From assembly GCA_031288745.1 (NCBI GenBank), contig JAITQT010000011.1, forward strand, positions 1 through 10,496: a stretch of 10,496 bases of DNA, given 5' to 3'. The DNA comes from Deltaproteobacteria bacterium. GTDB taxonomy: Bacteria > Desulfobacterota > Desulfarculia > Adiutricales > Adiutricaceae. Positions 1 through 5,917 of the stretch are shown in pieces; the stretch's first letter is position 1, and every line of letters begins with the position of its first letter. The notes under the pieces are model-generated. The model was not told the origin of the DNA and searched no databases. It saw nothing but the letters and a program-made list of their open reading frames with translations. Made by a program: the position numbers and the translations under genes.

Positions 1-64
1 AACTAGTAATAAGGCCCTGTTACAAATTTAAGGACTGATAAAGGTGACTTTTTGCGCTTCGATC
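1..64 (-). mobile_element. Partial copy of a 111-bp MITE-like element, cut by the window edge
   Basis: This stretch is the reverse complement of the left ~65 bases of the two complete copies at 7525-7635 and 10268-10378, with a few substitutions and a one-base deletion near 37-41. It ends in the same terminal inverted repeat (GCGCTTCGATC at 54-64). The other half would lie left of the window. The element has no coding capacity. The base after the end (65 onward, AACTTT) would be the target duplication, but the partner is not visible. Confidence 0.85.
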
Positions 65-86
65 AACTTTGATTAATGTTAAAATT

Positions 87-183
87 ACTAAGCTCCTATA
101 GGGGGCTACATTGCTGCGGAATGTGTCGTCCCTTTCAATAGGCTTGCCCCCGCAGCGTACTCTCTTGTGAACGGGCCCTTAAA
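87..183 (-). repeat. Diverged ~100-bp repeat, copy A (inverted relative to 3058-3164)
   Basis: Reverse-complemented, this stretch aligns with 3058-3164 from a GGG(C/T)CCGTTC block through TGCGG, AGGGACGACA and TAGCC(C/T)CCTATA to AGCTTAGT. By eye about three quarters of the bases match in the last 69 positions, with a one-base gap. Neither copy has an open reading frame across the match, so I read it as a relic of a mobile element or a conserved non-coding element. I do not recognise the family. The two copies face each other across fliE-flgC-flgB and the substrate-binding protein gene. Confidence 0.6.
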
Positions 184-202
184 CGTTCACATTTGTGAAC
201 GG
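165..202. repeat. Cluster of TGTGAAC/GTTCACA repeats
   Basis: TTGTGAACGG occurs at 165-174 and again at 193-202. A near-contiguous palindrome GTTCACA-TT-TGTGAAC occupies 185-200. AAACGTTCA recurs at 181-189 and 224-232. The half-site resembles the TTGTGAA half of Rex operators, but the spacing and orientation do not fit the Rex consensus. It lies downstream of fliE on the minus strand, so it would serve an unseen plus-strand transcript or be part of a mobile relic. Confidence 0.35.
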
Positions 203-236
203 ACACAGTAAGAGGCGCAGGTCAAACGTTCAAGAC

Positions 237-269
237 AAAAAAGCCCCGAGGCCTGAGCCCGGGGCTTTT
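237..269 (-). terminator. Rho-independent terminator of the flgB-flgC-fliE unit
   Basis: A perfect 10-bp stem (AAAAGCCCCG at 239-248, CGGGGCTTTT at 260-269) encloses an 11-base loop. On the minus strand it is followed by a run of six T (237-242). It starts about 30 bases past the fliE stop, so it closes the flagellar transcript. The other strand also has four T after the stem, so weak bidirectional function is possible. Confidence 0.88.
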
Positions 270-298
270 GGCTAAATGGCGACTTTAATCGCCAAAGG

Positions 299-598
299 CT
301 ACATTTGCATCCTCATGATCTCTTGATAGGCGTTAAGGACCTTATTTCTAACCTGCATGAGCATTTTAAAGGAAGTCTCGGCTTTACTCATAGCCAACAA
401 AGTTTCGTGGATGTTGCCGTTGCGGCCAGTGGATAGGTCCTCCATGGCCGTTTTGGCTTTAAACTGCATATCGTTGGTGTTTTCTAAAGTTGCTTTAAGG
501 TGATCGACAAAACCCGGTCTAGGGTCGTTTTTAACACCTAAGGATTTAGTTAGCGGCGGGGTCGGGGTGGCCGTGGAGCTGACGGTTGAATTTATCAT
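299..598 (-). CDS. fliE: Flagellar hook-basal body complex protein FliE
   Basis: FliE (99 residues, usual length about 100) is the small protein that joins the MS ring (FliF) to the proximal rod (FlgB) in the periplasm and is exported by the flagellar type III apparatus. The C-terminal third carries the family signature: AMSKAETSFKMLMQVRNKVL followed by AYQEIMRMQM at the very end. The N-terminal ~35 residues are Ser/Thr/Pro-rich and poorly conserved, as usual. ATG is preceded by GAGGG about seven bases upstream. It is the third gene after flgB and flgC, separated from flgC by about 100 bases holding a 16-bp palindrome. In many bacteria fliF-fliG-fliH-fliI follow directly. Here a terminator does, so the MS-ring genes must be elsewhere. 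Confidence 0.95.
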   Translation of the reverse strand: MINSTVSSTATPTPPLTKSLGVKNDPRPGFVDHLKATLENTNDMQFKAKTAMEDLSTGRNGNIHETLLAMSKAETSFKMLMQVRNKVLNAYQEIMRMQM

Positions 599-657
599 TT
601 TGGCCCTCTAAAAAATAGCGATAAGGCTAAGTCTAATTTTTGTTCGTTCAAGGATGG

Positions 658-673
658 TGTCAAAATTTTGACA
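658..673. promoter_or_regulatory. Perfect 16-bp palindrome in the flgC-fliE spacer
   Basis: TGTCAAAATTTTGACA is a perfect palindrome lying 60 bases upstream of the fliE start codon. It could be a dimeric regulator's operator or an RNA hairpin. It has no G/C-rich stem plus T-run, so it is not a typical terminator. The regulator is unknown, and function is inferred only from symmetry and position. Confidence 0.4.
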
Positions 674-701
674 ATACCCTCTGCCTAAAAAACCAAAGCC
701 C

Positions 702-1136
702 TTACCGTAATAGGTCTAAAGATTTAAGGGCCATGTTCTGTGCTGCCGTGGCTGCGGTGATATTAGCCTCGTAGCTACGCTTAGAAGAGATCATATCTAC
801 CATTTCCTGGACCACGTTAACGTTAGGGGTCAGCACGTAGCCGAATTCGTCGGCGTCAGGATGGCTCGGATCGTAAATAAGTTTGAAATCTCGCCGATCT
901 TCCATGATTTCCCTGACCTGAACATCTTGAAGCTCTCCGTCCAGCCTAGGCCTGGAGCCTCTGGCTCCGCTAAAGTAGGGAGCCGTCTCGAAGATGGGCA
1001 CTTTGCGTCGATAAGGGCCGCCGTCGGGAGTTCTGGTGGTGTTCATGTGGCTAAGGTTCATAGCCACCATATTCATGCGTTGACGTTGACTAGTTAAGCC
1101 AGATTGGCTGATATCCATTGAGTTTAGAAAATCCAT
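702..1136 (-). CDS. flgC: Flagellar proximal rod protein FlgC
   Basis: FlgC (144 residues) is one of the proximal rod subunits of the flagellar basal body, exported to the periplasm by the flagellar secretion system and assembled after FlgB. The N-terminus has the rod/hook family signature: MDISQSGLTSQRQRMNMVAM followed by NLSHMNTTRTPDGGPYRRK, the FlgC form of the ANxNTT motif. The C-terminus carries the second family motif (PNVNVVQEMVDMISSKRSYE with N-x-x-A-x-x-A after it). The ATG lies six bases past the flgB stop. The best Shine-Dalgarno (GGAGG) is about 16 bases away inside the end of flgB, so translational coupling with flgB is likely. Length and both terminal helical motifs are intact. 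Confidence 0.96.
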   Translation of the reverse strand: MDFLNSMDISQSGLTSQRQRMNMVAMNLSHMNTTRTPDGGPYRRKVPIFETAPYFSGARGSRPRLDGELQDVQVREIMEDRRDFKLIYDPSHPDADEFGYVLTPNVNVVQEMVDMISSKRSYEANITAATAAQNMALKSLDLLR

Positions 1137-1142
1137 GATGAA

Positions 1143-1580
1143 TTATCTCGAGCCTCCTTCTCCTATGGCATATTTAAGATTGTCGAATTCTTTGGCCAGC
1201 ATTTGGACGGTGGTGTTATAAATTAGTTGGTTTTTGGTTAATAAGGTCATTTCCTGGTCAATATCTAAGACGTCGTCGTTGTACTCGTTCCAGCCATAAG
1301 GCGACATTTTAACCGCTTTAGAGGCTCGCTCAAAGGCGTTGCTATCAGTTTTAGCAATGTGGCGAGAGTTGGTTTGGCGGGCTAGTAATTCTAAGTTGCC
1401 GCTCTTAAGGTTATTGGCCAAGACTTTTTCAAAATTAAGGTGTTTAGCCCTAAAGCCGGGCGTGTCCATGTTGGCTAAGTTGTTGGAACTAAAATCGTGA
1501 CGGGCTAGCCTTAGCCCCATGCTTCCGCCCATGACGTCGAATTGACGGTCGAATAAATTTTTGTTTAGATTATCTATCAT
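1143..1580 (-). CDS. flgB: Flagellar proximal rod protein FlgB
   Basis: FlgB (145 residues) is the first proximal rod subunit, contacting FliE at the base of the flagellar rod in the periplasm. The sequence shows the N-terminal rod motif (LARHDFSSNNLANMDTPGFR, around residues 25-44, with the ANxDTPGF-type signature) and the C-terminal heptad-like segment VDQEM-type (DIDQEMTLLTKNQLIYNTTV, around 107-126) typical of FlgB. The ATG start has a strong AGGAGG at 1588-1593, seven bases away. It is first in the flgB-flgC-fliE order, the usual order in many bacteria. A sigma-54-like promoter lies about 55 bases upstream. No lesion is seen. Confidence 0.95.
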   Translation of the reverse strand: MIDNLNKNLFDRQFDVMGGSMGLRLARHDFSSNNLANMDTPGFRAKHLNFEKVLANNLKSGNLELLARQTNSRHIAKTDSNAFERASKAVKMSPYGWNEYNDDVLDIDQEMTLLTKNQLIYNTTVQMLAKEFDNLKYAIGEGGSR

Positions 1581-1587
1581 TGCGCGG

Positions 1588-1593
1588 CCTCCT
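1588..1593 (-). promoter_or_regulatory. Strong ribosome binding site of flgB
   Basis: AGGAGG on the minus strand, seven bases before the flgB ATG. It fixes the start and contrasts with the poor sites of flgC, lptF and lptG, which probably rely on coupling to the upstream gene. Confidence 0.8.
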
Positions 1594-1632
1594 GTTAAGC
1601 GATAAAAAAACCTTAGGCGGAAAAGTCTAAAA

Positions 1633-1650
1633 GCAAGTTGCGGGCCAAAA
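1633..1650 (-). promoter_or_regulatory. Sigma-54 (-24/-12) promoter of flgB-flgC-fliE
   Basis: On the minus strand the sequence reads TTTTGGCCCGCAACTTGC followed by TTTT. Compared with the sigma-54 consensus TGGCAC-N5-TTGC there is one mismatch (C for A), and the invariant GG and GC are exactly 10 bases apart. The start point would be about 1621, giving a ~40-base leader that contains the AGGAGG site. RpoN control of rod genes is common in deltaproteobacteria and several other flagellated groups. An activator such as FlrC/FleQ would be needed and is not in the window. Binding sites for it cannot be named from sequence alone. Confidence 0.75.
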
Positions 1651-1720
1651 TTTTAGCCCTCCTATCTAAAGCTCTCTCTTCGGCGCATTGTTAAAGCTTT
1701 GGGCTAAAAGAGTAAGGGCC

Positions 1721-1753
1721 AAAAAAAGCCCGAACCCATAGGGCTCGAGCTTT
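1721..1753 (-). terminator. Terminator after the substrate-binding protein gene
   Basis: A 13-pair hairpin with two mismatches (arms 1725-1737 and 1741-1753, loop ATA) is followed on the minus strand by seven consecutive T (1721-1727). It lies about 90 bases past the stop of the gene ending at 1840. It also insulates the flagellar promoter about 70 bases further on. Confidence 0.75.
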
Positions 1754-1839
1754 AAAATTAGGCTAAAATAGCCTTATAAATTGCTAATCATGGTTTAAAA
1801 AGCAAAAAAAGAGTTATTCTGAAATTAAATTTAAAATAG

Positions 1840-2784
1840 TTACTGAATTATTTCTTGGGCCCGTTCAAAGACCTTTTCAGGAATTTTAAGGCCAATGAGA
1901 TTAGAGTATTTGGCGTTTAGAACTAGGCTAAATTTATCTTCTTTTTCCACTGGAAGATCCGCCGGTTTGGCCTGATTGGTTAGGATCTTGATGGCCATTT
2001 CTCCCGTCTTCAGGCCAAGTTCGTAATAGTTAAGAGAGATGGAGGCTACCCCGCCTTTACGCAAGGGATTGGCTTCGGCGGTATAGAGGGGCGTTTTTTG
2101 GGTCAAAGCAAATTTGAGAATCGACTCGTAAGCCGAGATGACGGTATTGTCAGTGGGCACGAAAACGGCTTGAACTTTTTTGATTAGCGTTTGAGCGGTT
2201 TGATATACTCCGCCTTTATTGGGGGTGATCGCTTCCACCACTTTTAGACCCAAGCCAAGAGAGATGTTTTTAAATTCTTTAACTTGAACGACGCTATTTA
2301 TCTCCGACGAATTATAGATAACGCCCACAGTGGTTATGTCGGGTTGAATCTCTTTTATCAGGGCCGCTTGGTCGGCTAGCGGGCTAAGATCGGAGGTGCC
2401 GGTCACGTTGCCTTCTGGTTTGTCCCAAGATTGCGTTACGCCCGCGAACACCGGATCGGTCACGGCAGTAAAAAGAATCGGTACGTCTTTAATCTTAGCG
2501 GCAGTAGTTTGAGCGGCGATAGTGCCAACGGCTAAAATTAGATCCGGCTGGTCGGCTATAATTTGCCTTACTATCTCAGCCGCTTCGGAGCGATCGTTTT
2601 GGGCGTTGTAATTTTTATAGCTCGCCTCCAAACCGGCTTTGGACAGCGAGTCCTTAAATCCAGAGGCGGCTTGGTTTATATAAAGGTTAGAGTTTTGTTG
2701 GAAGATAACCACTTTAGCGGCTAAGGCTGGCCCGGCTATAAAAATTAAACAGGAAAATAAGAGATGGGCTAATCTTAATTTCAT
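1840..2784 (-). CDS. ABC transporter substrate-binding protein, PF04392/TrpX type
   Basis: A periplasmic binding protein of the ABC_sub_bind family (TrpX-like; known or proposed ligands in the family are aromatic amino acids such as tryptophan or tyrosine). The ligand here cannot be read from sequence. With the ATG at 2784 the product has 314 residues, the usual size. Residues 1-22 form a signal peptide (MKLR, hydrophobic core, ALA cleavage motif) ahead of AKVVIFQQ. Family motifs are LAVGTIAAQ, PILFTAVTDPVFAGV, NVTGTSDL, VGVIYNSSEINS and PTDNTVISAYE. An upstream in-frame TTG at 2796 would add four residues, but its bases are the GAGG ribosome site, so ATG is preferred. Normally a permease and an ATPase gene follow. 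Here a terminator does, so the gene is an orphan. Confidence 0.9.
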   Translation of the reverse strand: MKLRLAHLLFSCLIFIAGPALAAKVVIFQQNSNLYINQAASGFKDSLSKAGLEASYKNYNAQNDRSEAAEIVRQIIADQPDLILAVGTIAAQTTAAKIKDVPILFTAVTDPVFAGVTQSWDKPEGNVTGTSDLSPLADQAALIKEIQPDITTVGVIYNSSEINSVVQVKEFKNISLGLGLKVVEAITPNKGGVYQTAQTLIKKVQAVFVPTDNTVISAYESILKFALTQKTPLYTAEANPLRKGGVASISLNYYELGLKTGEMAIKILTNQAKPADLPVEKEDKFSLVLNAKYSNLIGLKIPEKVFERAQEIIQ

Positions 2785-2790
2785 TTTTTT

Positions 2791-2796
2791 CCTCAA
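2791..2796 (-). promoter_or_regulatory. Ribosome binding site that decides the start of the substrate-binding protein
   Basis: TTGAGG on the minus strand sits six bases before ATG 2784. The alternative TTG start at 2796 would use the same bases as its own codon and leave no Shine-Dalgarno, and it would put an extra charged MRKK in front of the natural signal peptide start MKLR. Confidence 0.7.
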
Positions 2797-3057
2797 AAGC
2801 AGCTCTTAGGGTTGCGCTGATGTTTTGGCCAATTAAGCCCAGCGAGATTAGCATAGAAATCGACGATAGTTTTAAAAGGTCTAGAATTTAACGAAGCAGC
2901 ATAAAAAAAAGAAGGATGCGGTTTAAACATTCCAGTTTGGTTAACTAAAACTCTTAACAAGCCTTTAAGCTAACGGTAATAAGCCTTTAGCTACTATTTG
3001 AAAAGCGTAATTTAATATGGCTTATAAATGGCGGCTAATAAAGCACAGCTAAAAAAT
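2797..3057. other. Non-coding stretch upstream of the substrate-binding protein
   Basis: No convincing reading frame on either strand. It should hold the promoter of the minus-strand gene ending at 1840, but I cannot pick a clear -35/-10 pair. Two near-identical segments reading AAAGGCTT(A/G)TTA on the minus strand occur between 2950 and 2995, about 20 bases apart. They are a weak candidate for a tandem regulatory site. Confidence 0.4.
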
Positions 3058-3164
3058 TTAGGGTCCGTTCTTAAGCCTTCTTGGTCGTGAACGTTGCGGC
3101 ATCAAGCCCAATTGTTAGGGACGACATGTACCTCAACAATTTAGCCTCCTATATAAGCTTAGTC
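3058..3164 (+). repeat. Diverged ~100-bp repeat, copy B (inverted relative to 87-183)
   Basis: Matches the reverse complement of 87-183 (shared AGGGACGACA, TGCGG, CTCCTATA/CCCCTATA and AGCTTAGT blocks). The outermost bases of both copies are ACTAAGCT when read inward, so the 87-3164 block is bounded by long inverted repeats. The flanking bases do not form an obvious target duplication. No open frame crosses it. Confidence 0.6.
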
Positions 3165-3568
3165 AGTTTAACCTCAATACTGATATCAAGAGAAGGTCGG
3201 ATCCAACCTAAGTAGAACCCCCCAAAGACCATTGTTAAGCTTTTAAGGTGTATGGTAAAACTCAATTAAAACTTGAAAGTCGCGGCTAGCTGCAACGTGG
3301 GGTGAAAAAAATCCTATAGAACGGTTACAAAAATTATAACCTGATTTAATTATAGCACACTGTATAAGTAATCGTCGAGGAGACAAAATTTTGGCTGGCC
3401 AAGGCCTTTAGTCAATAAGTTTAAGCCTAGCCTTATAAACAATTAAACCAAGACGCATGGCTCTCTTATAGAGAGGGCGATTAGTCAATATTTATAATTG
3501 AGATTTTGGCTAAATTAAGAGCAAGGCTAAGGCTTAAAAATCCGAATAGGGAGGCCAATTTTTTGTAA
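3165..3568. other. Non-coding stretch downstream of lptG
   Basis: About 400 bases with no supported gene on either strand. Visible structures are a 6-bp hairpin with a 3-base loop (3461-3475, CTCTCT/AGAGAG, without a T-run), a short inverted repeat GGTTA/TAACC near 3323-3341, and CAAAATTTTG at 3384-3393. No clear intrinsic terminator follows lptG. The stretch may be decayed former coding sequence, but I could not recognise any protein in it. Confidence 0.45.
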
Positions 3569-4669
3569 TCACTGCCTGACATGAGAGAAAAGAAAGAGCC
3601 CGGTTAAGCCGAAAAAGATGTTTGGCAGCCAGGCGGACATGAAAGGGGGGATGACGGAGGCGTAACCCATGGATTTAAAGATTTCTTGGCCCACAAGATA
3701 GAAGAAGGATAAAATTAAGCCGATAATCAAGCCCACGGCCACGCTGCCGCCTTTTTCTCGCCAAAAGCCTATGGGGATGCCCAATATGACCATGACTAAA
3801 GAAATTAAGGGTCCGGATATTTTAAACTGAAAATCAACCTCTTGACGGACAGGATTAAAGCCTTCGGCCTTGAGATTGTTTATAGATTCCGATAGGCCTA
3901 CCACGCTTGTTTCGTCGGCTTTTGTTTCCCCTCGGCGCCCAATTCCAGGCGGGGGGACGGGGATGTTGGCGAGAAAAAGCGAGGGGTAGATTTTAAGGGT
4001 AAAGCTTTGTGGGGTTTGATTGGTTTTAGGGCGATATATCTTTTCTTTGACCTTATAAAGCGTAAGTCCTTGAGCTGAAAAAACTCCCCATTGGGCCTCT
4101 ATTCTCCGACTTAAATCGAGTCGGTCGTCTAATAATAAGATAGTTATGCCCATAGCCATGCCCTGGCTCTCGTCGTAGGATTGAAGGCGCTGAAATATTC
4201 TAGGTTCTTTAATCCAAACATCACTCACAAATTGGGAATCGACTGCGTTTGAGCGCTTGACCTGGACCTCCCAAATGCGGTTGGCCAGTTTTGCGGTGGA
4301 GGGGGCAGCTAGGTTGGAGAGTAGAAAAATAGCGAAACTAAGGGCCAGGCCGGAGGCAATTAAAGGGCGCGAGAGCCTAAAGAGACTAACCCCGCTACTT
4401 TTAAAGGCCACTATCTCAGAGTTTCTAGCTAAAATTAATAGAGTTAATAAAGTTGCGGTTAAAGCGGCTACAGGGGATAGTAAAATTATGACGGTAGGAA
4501 TTTGAGCAAAAAAATAAGTGAATATAGTACGTATAGGGATATTATTAGAAATAAAATCAGAAATTTTTTCGATAATATCAACCACTAGGTAGAGGGCTAC
4601 AAAGCCGGTCAAGCAGACGGAGAAGTGCTTAAAAAAAATAAAGGTAAAATATCGGGAAATAACGCTCAT
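3569..4669 (-). CDS. lptG: LPS export ABC transporter permease LptG
   Basis: LptG (366 residues, family about 350-370) is an inner-membrane half of the LptB2FG transporter that extracts lipopolysaccharide and passes it to LptC/LptA. It has the YjgP/YjgQ layout: three N-terminal membrane segments (about 12-32, 50-80, 100-121), a periplasmic beta-jellyroll (about 125-280), and three C-terminal segments (about 285-302, 308-328, 345-362). Diagnostic stretches are SEIVAFKSSGVSLFRLSRPL after the second segment (the cytoplasmic coupling region that contacts LptB) and DFQFKISGPLISLVMVILGIPIGF before the C-terminal bundle, quoted here in one span only for its F-K-I-S and G-I-P-I-G marks. It lies 24 bases downstream of lptF. 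Its Shine-Dalgarno is poor (AAAGAAC region), suggesting coupling. LptB is not in the window. Confidence 0.9.
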   Translation of the reverse strand: MSVISRYFTFIFFKHFSVCLTGFVALYLVVDIIEKISDFISNNIPIRTIFTYFFAQIPTVIILLSPVAALTATLLTLLILARNSEIVAFKSSGVSLFRLSRPLIASGLALSFAIFLLSNLAAPSTAKLANRIWEVQVKRSNAVDSQFVSDVWIKEPRIFQRLQSYDESQGMAMGITILLLDDRLDLSRRIEAQWGVFSAQGLTLYKVKEKIYRPKTNQTPQSFTLKIYPSLFLANIPVPPPGIGRRGETKADETSVVGLSESINNLKAEGFNPVRQEVDFQFKISGPLISLVMVILGIPIGFWREKGGSVAVGLIIGLILSFFYLVGQEIFKSMGYASVIPPFMSAWLPNIFFGLTGLFLFSHVRQ

Positions 4670-4693
4670 TTTTTTGTTCTTTAGTACAATATC

Positions 4694-5890
4694 CTATCTT
4701 TCTTTGCCTCGGCTCCAAAGTGGTAGAGAGGCCCAGAACCGCTTAAAGTTCTCGATGGGATCGATTGGTTCGGAGCGGTTTAACCCCTTTAATAGCCACA
4801 GTGCCACTATAAAGGCCAAAAAATTGGCCAACCAGACCGCCGAGAAGGGCGAAAGGTGCCGACTTTCCCCAAAAGACCAACCGATGGAAAAGATGGCGTA
4901 ATAAATGACAAAAATAATTAGGCCGATTAAGACTCCAAAATTTCGACCCTTACTTTTAAAGCTAGCCCCCAAAGGCATGCCTATTAAGGCCATGATGAGG
5001 CTAGCCATAGGGAAAGAAAAGCGGCGGTGCCACTCCAAAAGATAGATATAGGCCCAGCCTAAAGGGTCGTCTTGGCGTTTTTCAGCTTCCAGCAAAAGTT
5101 CTTTAGTACCCATCTCCTGGCGGCCCATCCCGCGAATATTAGTCCCTGCGGTATCCTCAAATTCCTCACCCGGAGAAATTTTAAGGTCGTAGGTGGCGAA
5201 AAAAATAGTGTCAACCGATTCTCTATCTTGGTAAAAACGATCGATAACTCCGTCGTAGAGCCTAAATAAGAGAAATTCTTCACTAGGGTCTATGGCCAAC
5301 TCTCCTCTCCTAGAAACGATAATGGCGCTCTCGTTAGGCGAGCGGCGATCGTTTATAACCACGTTGTTCATGGTTTTAGAGTGGGAGGGGAGTTGCCCCA
5401 CGTAGATAGTTAGCCCTGGAAACTCTCTAACAAATGTCTGCTCCTTTATGGCTAAATCGGCCCTAGCCTTAGCTAAGGCTAGAATTTCTTTTCTAAACTG
5501 GAAGTTGGCCTTAGGGCTGAGCCAGATGTGAAATATACCCGTGGCCATGGCCGAGGCCAGGCCAAAGACAATGACCGGGGTCAGTAGTTGGTGTAGGGAG
5601 ACCCCCGAACTTTTAAGGACGGTTAACTCGTTATCAGCCGAAAGGCGCAGGAAGGTGGTTAGGGTGGCTAAGAGCGTGGCCATGGGAATGGCCATGGATA
5701 GCATTTTAGGTATGATTAGAGAAAATACCTTAAATATAATCCAAAGACCTACCCCTTTGTTGATGACTAAATCAGTAAAGGAAATGATCCTAGCCATCAA
5801 CAGAATGAAGGTAAAGATCAAGAGATTTACCGCAAAGGTCGGTACAGTCTCGGCCAGTATGTTTTTGTTAATAATGTGGGGCCGCTTCAT
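4694..5890 (-). CDS. lptF: LPS export ABC transporter permease LptF
   Basis: LptF (398 residues) is the partner permease of LptG in the inner-membrane LPS extraction complex. Membrane segments are seen around 18-38, 50-80, 103-123, 293-309, 317-337 and 350-368, with a periplasmic jellyroll domain between (about 125-285). LptF-type marks are the coupling helix region SADNELTVLKSSGVSLHQLL (85-103) and EWHRRFSFPMASLIMALIG with MPLG after it (from 286), which distinguishes LptF from LptG. The C-terminal ~30 residues are a charged cytoplasmic tail. The ATG lies 27 bases past the mltG stop. Its Shine-Dalgarno is weak, consistent with translation following mltG. Transcribed mltG-lptF-lptG, so cell-wall glycan release and LPS export are co-expressed here. 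Confidence 0.92.
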   Translation of the reverse strand: MKRPHIINKNILAETVPTFAVNLLIFTFILLMARIISFTDLVINKGVGLWIIFKVFSLIIPKMLSMAIPMATLLATLTTFLRLSADNELTVLKSSGVSLHQLLTPVIVFGLASAMATGIFHIWLSPKANFQFRKEILALAKARADLAIKEQTFVREFPGLTIYVGQLPSHSKTMNNVVINDRRSPNESAIIVSRRGELAIDPSEEFLLFRLYDGVIDRFYQDRESVDTIFFATYDLKISPGEEFEDTAGTNIRGMGRQEMGTKELLLEAEKRQDDPLGWAYIYLLEWHRRFSFPMASLIMALIGMPLGASFKSKGRNFGVLIGLIIFVIYYAIFSIGWSFGESRHLSPFSAVWLANFLAFIVALWLLKGLNRSEPIDPIENFKRFWASLPLWSRGKER

Positions 5891-5917
5891 GTAGCTCTAT
5901 TTTTTTGGCGTTAGAGG

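Noticed and set aside
165..202. Rex operator
   Set aside because: The half-site TTGTGAA is present, but the inverted halves are either 14 bases apart or in the reverse arrangement, unlike TTGTGAA-N6-TTCACAA.
861..1097. 78-codon plus-strand open frame inside flgC
   Set aside because: Shadow frame of an unmistakable flgC.
3461..3475. Terminator of lptG
   Set aside because: The CTCTCT/AGAGAG hairpin has no T-run on either side and lies about 100 bases past the stop.
5541..5894. 117-codon plus-strand open frame opposite lptF
   Set aside because: It is a mirror of the lptF coding frame with no family resemblance and no ribosome site; lptF is clearly real.
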